Of a stretch of DNA of 64,000 bases, positions 56,907-64,000 are shown piece after piece. Source of the stretch: Pleurostoma richardsiae (Eukaryota; Ascomycota; Sordariomycetes; Calosphaeriales; Pleurostomataceae); contig JANBVO010000065.1 in the NCBI GenBank assembly GCA_030052745.1, positions 1-64,000 of the forward strand, in the 5' to 3' direction. A model generated the notes under the pieces. That model searched no databases. It had not been told where the DNA came from and was given only the letters and a program-made list of their open reading frames with translations. The stretch's first letter is position 1. Each line of letters starts with the position of its first letter. A program made the position numbers and the translations under genes.

Positions 56907-59900
56907 CAGCTGATTGGGCCCCTCAGATCTCCCTGGGGCCACCCGTCCTGGTCGCCCTTCTGGCCGTCGTACCGTGATAGGAGAATGAGCATGCGTACAG
57001 AAATAGAAAGGCCGGCTGGCCGCACACAAGCAGCCCGTGACCAGATCGCCTGTAGGTCGGCGGGAAAGGAAGGCGAAATGCGAGGTTTGCCTCAGCGGCT
57101 GCTCTGCGGCACAAGATCTGAAAAGTTCCAAGATCCATCACATAATGCGCATCAGTCGAAGGCACCAAGGACGGGCCGTTAATTGCGGCCTCCTTTAACC
57201 TCAAACTAAAGTACGATACAAAGGCTTGTGCAACAGGAACGACGGCCTCTGAGCGGGTGCGTAGAATTCAAACATCACACGGCAAGGGCCAATGGTAGAA
57301 TTGGCGTGTCGGCCTTGGTATGGCCTTCGAAACATCGGACGGCTAGGAGGAAGAGGTTTAGGCGCCTCATCACACGGCACACCGGCCTCTTGACGGTCGA
57401 TTTGCGATCTACGTCTGCGTTCGAAGAGCATCCAGGGTGCTCCTAAGGAGGTTCTCAACGTAGGGAGTTCTGAGAAGTCCAATCCAGCCTCGACAATCCT
57501 GTCCGTGCTGTCCTGGCCGACTCTTGAAACATCGACGGAGAACCAGCCCTTGCAACATCAACTCTCAAGGTCGGTGAGCACAGCTACCTCCATTACCGGA
57601 GCGGCTTCTTGGGAGCTTATTGGTGTTCCTGGATCTCGCATGACCCTGACGCAGAAGCAGTGGCATCAAGATCCGTGTGTGTCCTGCAAACTCACAGATG
57701 CCTCTTCATCATCGCCGCAATTAACTAGACTAGAAAGAGCGAAGTAGAAACCTGGATTACGAGTAAGTGCCCTCGGGCATCTTAGGCGGTGGAGAGAGAC
57801 CGAACACGGAGATATTGTCGACTTGAGTTAGCACTTCTGGAGCTGCTCGGAGAGATTTCACAGAATCTGAAGCAGGTGGAGTCCATCACCACAGATGTCA
57901 TGCAGCAGCCGAAACAAGCGCCACCGGGGAGAAAAAAGACCAAGCCCCCTCTTTTTTCTGCCTTCTTTTTTTTGCTAGTCAGGAACATGAAACACCAGCA
58001 ATTCATTGTCAGTGTGTCACACATCTTTCCAGAACGTCTGGCCGATTAGGTAATTCGGGGAAACCTCGTGTTTGCTTGCTACTGCACGAGCACCCAGAGA
58101 CCCTTGACCTGGAGATCACATCACGAAAGGGCGCCCTGAGCGGCGGCGACGGGGAGTTGAGCCCCCTTCAACAACCACCCAGCAAGGGTCAATGTTTGAG
58201 ATTTAGCGTTCCCACATACCATCTCACTGCCCTCGTCCTGGTAATCCGAGCTGACCCCGGGACGGCAGAGACTTGAGCAAGCATGATGACGGGTCGGCTG
58301 GTAAAGTAGCGGGCGGGCGGGCGAACCCATACGCTGTCGAGGGTTCGTGATGTGCCTGCGTACGGAAAAGGCGACGGGACAGTTTGCGGCTGCGTCTTTA
58401 CAGCGGACCCTCTCCCTATCACCCGGCCTGCCAGGGCGTTAGAGACCTCAGATGCGTGTTTGGTCCCATGAGAGAATTCATCGGATAATGCATGGCGTAC
58501 CAACCAGCCTTTTACCTGTTCTCGAGGACCCTGGACTCTGCGCCGAGGAGATTGGACCCGAGCCGCAAGCCAGCCAGTGTTGAGAACGTCCCTTCTCCGA
58601 GGACCAGAGGAGAGAAGAGACCCTCGACAGGCTAACCGTGCTTGACAAGCCCTGGCCTGACCTGGCTCGTCTTGGCGAGGAGATCGGGTAAACATGGGCG
58701 ACCCTGCGCATCGCATCTGTGTGCTTTGACTCTGGGCTAAAGAGCCCCTTCCTCCCCAACTGGACAACCTGAAACATTGACACGCATCTCAGAGCTAGAG
58801 GCTCTCGTGCCATCACCAAAATGGCAATCACCTCCCAAGGCTGGCCTCTGCGCCCTCCTGCTTACAGCTGTCTTGCGGATGAACCGGCTGAATTTGGCTG
58901 GGGCCACGGTTTCGCCGAAGGGCTGCAAAGGAGAGCTGAGTAGCGCAAACAGTCCTTCGCCCACCAGTGTCTCGCCACAATTCCCACCCCTGGGAGACCA
59001 GAGGCGGATCGATGGGGATCTCGGTCTTCGACCCCTCAGGCTTGTTATGCGTTGGTCTCCCAGACTGGAAAGGCTCGCCATCCCAACGAGGAGCTCCCCC
59101 CTCCCCTGCTGTGCCGAGTGGCACTTCCCAAGCGGAGACTCTGCCGCCTGGGCAAAGGAAGACAGCGAACTCATCCGTCCCCGGGAGAGGATCGCCTTCC
59201 TGAAACCGCAAGGGCCCAGTCGCGGAATCTGTTCCTTGCCGATTGGCGTGATGCTCCTCGATATGCGGATCCTCTCTTGCCTGCCGCCCAGCATGGAAGA
59301 AGGTGACGGTGGTCCACAGGGCGCACGAAGCATGGAGGAGGAAGGCTGATCACGAACATGGGTGAGGGGGCTCGAGGAGCGAGGAACGTTCCGACTGGCC
59401 CCGTCTGCTCTTCCTCGGAAGATGTCGTTTTGACGCATGAATTTGGGATCCGCTACCCACGTGGCGGCGCCGTCCAGAGCGTTCGCCGGGCAGGCAAATG
59501 ATGCCGAGGCAGGAGTTATGCTGAGGCTTGCTTCTGTACCGTCTCTTCGAGTACAGAACTCGGTGGTACCTTCGCCAGTGATGTTTCCCTCGGGTAGTGG
59601 CGAGTCTCCCCTTGAAGATCCTACCTCTCAAGGAGATACGAGACGTAACGGCCCGGTGTCTACGCACTCTGGTTTGTTGGTGGCGGCTGGATACCTTGGC
59701 ATCGAGCATGATAAAAGGGTCGCGGATCGCGGATTTGCGGTAAGGGGCCCTTGCACGCAGGAGCCCTGCGAGCATCGACGGAAATTCTCCGAATGGCACC
59801 TCGCGGATGGGCTTGCCTCGTCCCACCTGCTTGGACGCATAAACGACAGGTCATGCTTCGGGAGAGGGGGGTGACGATGCTGAAGTAGAGCCGGCTCCAG

Positions 59901-60521
59901 GCCCCTGCGAGGTGGACAAGTAGTAGCCTCCCTAAACTGCCAGCACTGCTCGCCAGGAAGCGAGTTGTGACGATAACTCCCTGTAACTCAACGCCTTGCT
60001 TGGATTTCCCGTCGTAGGAACCGCAGGTGATGGGCAGGGATATTGCCCATACTCACCTTGGATAGTAGCGAGTTGGCTCAGTAGAAGCATATCGCCACCA
60101 ACCGGCCTGTGGTTACGGTTAGTTTAACTGTGTGCCTTCTTACAGGGCTCATGCTAGATCAGTGACCTCTTCTAGCTGTGTCCAGAACGGTTGTTGGCAA
60201 TACCAACTCCGAATTGAGTACTGGTTCCTCATATTATGTTGCCGCACGGAGTAACATCAACTTTCATCTTCAAAATTCGGGGTCGTCATGCAGCGTTGCG
60301 TGGAGCGCTCTCTTTCACCACAGTGCTTATTGGGCTTGGTTCTCTTCTACTGGACAACGGATGGCAGATTTCTTTCGCCTTGTACGCCTCAAGGTGACTC
60401 GGAGCATATAGGCCAGTATACATAGCAGTCACTCTCTCGTACGGTCAGGGGAAGCGATCAATTGTCCCGAAATACAGCCAGTGATTCATGCCGTCGGATA
60501 TCTCATTAAGACGTGATAGGA

Positions 60522-62543
60522 CTATATGTGCTTCAGACTCTTCTCCAGCATCGTGACGCCTTCTCTGACCTTGGGGCAATAGTGCCTCCTCAACAACTCT
60601 CCCTCCCAGACAGTCGTGGCAAACGGGTTGCTGCCCTCGACAGTCTCACTAAGCGGGTTGAACGTCCCGTCTCCCTTGCGTTCCTCCGTATTCCACAGTG
60701 AGGCCACTTTCCGGCCGTGCGTGTGAGTAACGTCGTTTAGCAACGCGAGCACCGCCTGGCAGGACTTCTCGGGCATGTGTAGGGCTATAGACGCGAGCTG
60801 CTTTGTGAACGCCGCCAGACGCAGGGGCGGTACAGACCGGATGTTCCAGGGCGGGAGTAGTACCGCAGTCAGACACCTGATGAGGAGCACAGTCGTGGTC
60901 TGGATATTGACCCTGTTGTTTCTGCTGGAGTTGGCCAGAGGACTGTCCGGGTCGGGAAGGTGCAGTGATTTGGCACCGAGTTCAAGATCTGGATTGAGAG
61001 AGAGGGGAAAGAGGCTCCGGAAAAGGTGAGTGACGAAGTAGGAGAGATCAAGATGCAGACCAGTTCGGGCGTTGTGGGCATCCTGTCCCGATAAAAGGGC
61101 AAATGCTGTAACGGTACACAGGAGGGCCTCGCGAGAAGGGTTCCGAACAATGGACTCCGCGTCGTCATCCTCATCTTTCAATTCTTCGGCCTCATCATCC
61201 TCATCGCTGTGGCGTATCAAGTCCTTTAGCGCCTCCAGCAGGTCTCCAAAGAAGTCCTGGTTGATCAGATGAGCATACTTGGCTAGGCCTTCAAGTACGG
61301 CTCCCATGAGATGCGGCACTCTCAGCTTGAGGATGCGGAAGTAAGCCGCAAATACAAGCTTCAGGGTCTCTGACTGCATCCGGTCCCTTTCTTCGTGGCT
61401 GACTAACGCATCAGCCTGGTCCATGTCCCTTTGGAGAGCCTTCTGCTCTTTCAATGCCTTTCGCTCTCGCTTGTTCCGGAACTCCTTCTTCTTGGACTTG
61501 GGCTTTGGTACGACAGCATCGGAACGGTCCACCTCATCCTGCGATGCTTTGCCAGAGAATTCGGAGAGGAGACGGAGATGAAGAAAGAGATTCAACACCC
61601 TTTCATCCACCTCGTAATCCCTAGCCTTCATCATCTTCGTCAGCAGTGACACCGCCTCCATAGACGGCCTCCCCTCTTCATCTTCTCTGAAAAGGGTCTC
61701 TAGAGCTTGCTGGCATTTGATGTAAGATTCGTCGGCCCGTCGAGTGCTCAGTTTGCCAACCAGGATCTTCAGCAGGTCGCTTCGGAAGTTGAAGTGCGGC
61801 ACCGCTGTGATCAAGGTACAGGCGCAGGAGATGGCGACACTTGCAAGACTTTTGGCAGCACTATCGCTGTTACCGTTCCCCATTTTTGCAAGTCTGGATA
61901 ACTCCTTCAAGTAAGCCTGATAGCCCGAAACAAGAGCCTGCTCGAAACCTCGAAGCGTCCGCACTTCCTTCGACAGCTTCTCGGCGGGTGCGTCTTCGGA
62001 TGCAGGCCTAATGCGGTAGCCTGGGATGACGTCCTTGTACACAGCCATCTGGGTGACAAGGCACAGTTTCTGAATGGCCGGAATTCTCGATCGGCCAACC
62101 GCAGCTAAGGCCTTGAACGCTCCCGGGTTCTCCTCCGGATTCTCATTGAGCGCCAGTCCGATTTTGGCGAGTTCCTCCTTGGCCGCTCTTATCTGCTCGC
62201 GCTCTGGTACCTTGAGCGCCTCCTGGACCACTTCCGGCTCAGGGCCTGCATCATCGACCTCTCCATCTGAGCCGTTGAGCCAGTCGGTGTCGCTTGCGAC
62301 GGAGACGGCATCGTCATTGTTTGAAACCACTTGCTGGACCAAACCGTCGGCGGTCTTGATAGGAAGCCTGTTGCTCTCCTTGTCCTTCTTCTTGCCCTTT
62401 CTGGGCCTGGTCTCATAGTCTTGCTCGAGATTCCAGCCCGCTGCACTCTTGAAGAATGCCTTCTGTATCTTAGCCCCAGATGCCCCGTCGTCATCCGACG
62501 GAGGAGGCGTCAGCCTCCGTCGCTTTGAAGGTCTTGAGGCCAT
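60522..62543 (-). CDS. NOC3: Nucleolar complex protein Noc3
   Basis: Intron-less gene of 673 aa. Noc3 pairs with Noc2 to carry pre-60S particles from nucleolus to nucleoplasm, and in yeast also takes part in replication licensing. The N-terminus is a basic nuclear signal (SRPSKRRRLTPPP), then acidic. The NOC3 N-terminal domain runs from about 150 to 240 (SRIPAIQKLCLVTQMAVYKD). A lysine-rich coiled stretch (about 345-380, KPKSKKKEFRNKRERK) leads to the CBF/Mak21-type domain to about 640. The end, GELLRRHYCPKVREGVTMLE, is the conserved family C-terminus. It is divergent from UTP10, with 359 bp between starts, so a shared ribosome-biogenesis promoter is likely. Confidence 0.96.
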   Translation of the reverse strand: MASRPSKRRRLTPPPSDDDGASGAKIQKAFFKSAAGWNLEQDYETRPRKGKKKDKESNRLPIKTADGLVQQVVSNNDDAVSVASDTDWLNGSDGEVDDAGPEPEVVQEALKVPEREQIRAAKEELAKIGLALNENPEENPGAFKALAAVGRSRIPAIQKLCLVTQMAVYKDVIPGYRIRPASEDAPAEKLSKEVRTLRGFEQALVSGYQAYLKELSRLAKMGNGNSDSAAKSLASVAISCACTLITAVPHFNFRSDLLKILVGKLSTRRADESYIKCQQALETLFREDEEGRPSMEAVSLLTKMMKARDYEVDERVLNLFLHLRLLSEFSGKASQDEVDRSDAVVPKPKSKKKEFRNKRERKALKEQKALQRDMDQADALVSHEERDRMQSETLKLVFAAYFRILKLRVPHLMGAVLEGLAKYAHLINQDFFGDLLEALKDLIRHSDEDDEAEELKDEDDDAESIVRNPSREALLCTVTAFALLSGQDAHNARTGLHLDLSYFVTHLFRSLFPLSLNPDLELGAKSLHLPDPDSPLANSSRNNRVNIQTTTVLLIRCLTAVLLPPWNIRSVPPLRLAAFTKQLASIALHMPEKSCQAVLALLNDVTHTHGRKVASLWNTEERKGDGTFNPLSETVEGSNPFATTVWEGELLRRHYCPKVREGVTMLEKSLKHI

Positions 62544-62748
62544 CCGGAATCGGTCAGGGGAAAGGAAGACCGAAAACAGTCTTCACGCCTTTGCTAACTG
62601 GGAGAGGGTTCTCATGAAAATTTCATGTGCCTGCACGCATCGCCGAGTTTGAGGTTCTGGAAGTGGGGCAAACAGGGGTCCTTAGCTGGATCTCCTGCAG
62701 AATAATTGGCTGGAGAGGACCTGTAAATGGCAGAATTGCTTGACCGCC

Positions 62749-62759
62749 AAAAAAAGTTC
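62749..62759 (+). promoter_or_regulatory. A-run motif AAAAAAAGTTC upstream of UTP10
   Basis: It lies 144-154 bp before the UTP10 start, nearly the same distance and orientation as the FAF1 copy. Its similarity to the DBP9 and FAF1 motifs is the only evidence for function. Confidence 0.35.
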
Positions 62760-62775
62760 TGTGGACTGGGACGTT

Positions 62776-62794
62776 GGCCTGGCCTGGCCTGGCC
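62776..62794 (+). repeat. GGCCT pentamer repeat
   Basis: Three perfect GGCCT units followed by GGCC in the probable UTP10 5' leader. Confidence 0.85.
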
Positions 62795-62902
62795 AAAGCT
62801 CTGCAGAAAAGGACCCCGCGAAAAACTGGTAGACGCCGCTCTTGACGGCCAGCCGCCTTCCTCGAGACCACGCAAGACCGATTCCTCCGAGGACCTGCGA
62901 GC

Positions 62903-64000
62903 ATGGCGACATCTCTCGCTGCGCAGCTGGCGCAGATTGCGGCCAAGTCGAAAACCTCGTTGAACGTCAAGGCCCAGAAGGCAGCGCATTCGAAATCGCT
63001 GATATTCGAACCCGAAGTTGCAGCAGGCCAGAGTTACCAGGCCGTCTACACTATCTGCTATGAGGGATTCGAGGAGCTGTGCCAGCTGGATGCGCGTTTT
63101 GGCCAGTTTGGAAGTACTCTCTTTGCTCAGGAGAGCCAGGATCAGGATCGCACCGAGCTTACGGCGGCCGAGAATGCCGAGCTGGACAAGAGGATCGAAT
63201 CGTTCCTTCGCCTTGCTGGTGGTCGGTTGCGACTGATGCCGGCAATCAAGGCCATAGAGTGGTTGATTAGGAGATTTCGGTATGCCTTCTGTTCCTTCTC
63301 ACCAATGGCGCTTTGGCTAATCCGTGTAGGATCCACGAAGACAACACTGCTGTTCTGCTTGCGACATTCCTCCCTTATCATTCCCTGCCCGTCTTCGTCA
63401 CGCTGATGTCGATTCTGCCCGCCTCGATACCACAAGACTACTCGTTTCTTCACCCATACATTCGGTCCCTAACTTCGCCTCCACGTGGAGTCATTGTTCA
63501 CCAGGCGACTCATCGCTTTACCTTTCTGGCGGCATTTTCCACCTACACACTCGACTCCTGCCGGGCGCAGCAACATTATCCTGCTCTGATATCGTTCTGG
63601 GCCGGCATTATGACCGAGGCAGTGAATGGGATGCTAGATCGCTCGCGCTCTGGGCGGAAGAGTATCCAGATGGACAATGATCAGACCGTACTCCAACAGC
63701 TTGCTCCTATCCTGGGAGATTCTCTGGTCATGAAAAAGGTCCCTGGCCTTCAGATAGCCAGCTACATGATTGTAGCTGTGCTTGCTTCAAAAGGCGATCT
63801 GGACGATATTGCACTGTCGGCCTTTATGGACCAGCTTGTTCTTGGCTGGACCAGCGAATCTGTCCGCCCGGGGTTAGTATGCCTGTCAATACTTGCTCAA
63901 TACAGATCTGCCAAGCAGCTCTCTGGGAAAGTCACGAGAGCTCTTCTCAAGATTGAGGGCCTCCCTCAGCTCTTGATGGAGATGGGCAAAGAGCACCGTG
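62903..64000 (+). CDS. UTP10: U3 snoRNP / 90S pre-ribosome protein Utp10 (HEATR1), N-terminal part
   Basis: A very large HEAT-repeat scaffold of the t-UTP/UtpA complex that starts 90S pre-ribosome assembly and links it to Pol I transcription. Exon 1 is 62903-63279; a 50-nt intron (63280-63329) follows; exon 2 runs open past the window edge, so only about 349 residues are present of the usual 1,700-1,800. The start MATSLAAQLAQIAAKSKTSLNVKAQKAAHSKSL is the recognised fungal N-terminus (written here as a position cue, residues 1-33, key words AAQLAQIA and KAQKAAHSKSL). The intron splits an arginine codon and joins RRF to IHEDNTAVLLATFLPY. No stop occurs between 63330 and 64000. Confidence 0.93.

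Larger units (their letters stand above)
50625..60521. other. 9.9-kb gene-poor region upstream of STE12
   Basis: The longest gap in the window. It holds the STE12 promoter and the 3' flank of NOC3. The ORFs are at most about 250 aa, overlap on both strands, and match no family I recognise. The first 2 kb from STE12 is low-complexity: purine-rich tracts (51540-51760, 52020-52110), a G-run array and a 12-bp repeat. Further along are a GACCACC-type repeat and a 14-bp inverted repeat. No tRNA, rRNA or transposase was recognised. It may carry distal control elements, a long 5' leader or non-coding transcripts of STE12. Confidence 0.5.
62544..62902. promoter_or_regulatory. Bidirectional promoter of NOC3 and UTP10
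   Basis: 359 bp between two ribosome-assembly genes. It contains the near-palindrome CATGAAAATTTCATG (62613-62627), close to the yeast RRPE (TGAAAAATTTT) and 69-84 bp before NOC3. It also holds an A-run motif nearer UTP10 and a GGCCT pentamer repeat (62776-62794). GCATCGC at 62637-62643 resembles part of a PAC box. Co-regulation is inferred. Confidence 0.5.

Overview
The window looks like a chromosomal segment of a filamentous ascomycete (Pezizomycotina, most likely a Sordariomycete). The genes carry short GT-AG introns (mostly 50-120 nt) with CTAAC/CTGAC branch points, often placed right after a tiny first coding exon. The gene set (Ste12 with a C2H2 pair, Bud4, a Zn2Cys6 regulator beside an MFS pump, Cas1p-like O-acetyltransferase) is typical of that group. 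Introns were placed by hand from splice signals, reading phase and family knowledge. Nothing was checked against transcripts or databases. I saw no rRNA, tRNA, CRISPR array, LTR element or recognisable transposase.

Layout, left to right: CDC37 (-, Hsp90 co-chaperone); MOT1 (-, TBP-displacing Swi2/Snf2 ATPase); a 3.1 kb gap; SMC3 (+, cohesin); a 3.7 kb gap; a Cas1p-like glycan O-acetyltransferase (+), convergent with a GPI-anchored PLC-like phosphodiesterase (-); DBP9 (-, 60S-assembly helicase); a Zn2Cys6 transcription factor (-) divergent from an MFS drug:H+ antiporter (+); a P-type plasma-membrane H+-ATPase (+); BUD4 (+, anillin-like septation protein); HIS6 (-, histidine biosynthesis), divergent from FAF1 (+, 18S rRNA processing); STE12 (-, mating/filamentation/infection regulator); a 9.9 kb gene-poor stretch; NOC3 (-), divergent from UTP10 (+, truncated by the window edge).

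Two themes recur. Four genes serve ribosome biogenesis (DBP9, FAF1, NOC3, UTP10), and they share an A-run motif of the form AAAAA(AA)GTT(T)C in the same orientation upstream of three start codons. Several promoters carry recognisable control sites: an MCB palindrome plus SCB before SMC3, a heat-shock element before CDC37, a TGACTC site and poly(dA:dT) tract between HIS6 and FAF1, and a four-copy 12-bp CGG direct repeat between the Zn2Cys6 factor and the MFS pump. That last pair is the best candidate here for a small self-contained regulatory unit.

Other points worth a second look are a frame-neutral 84-nt cassette exon in the STE12 zinc-finger region, a break in the FAF1 reading frame that no canonical intron explains, a poly-serine block inside the PLC-like domain, and the gene desert upstream of STE12. 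I did not find convincing evidence for a wholly new biological system.
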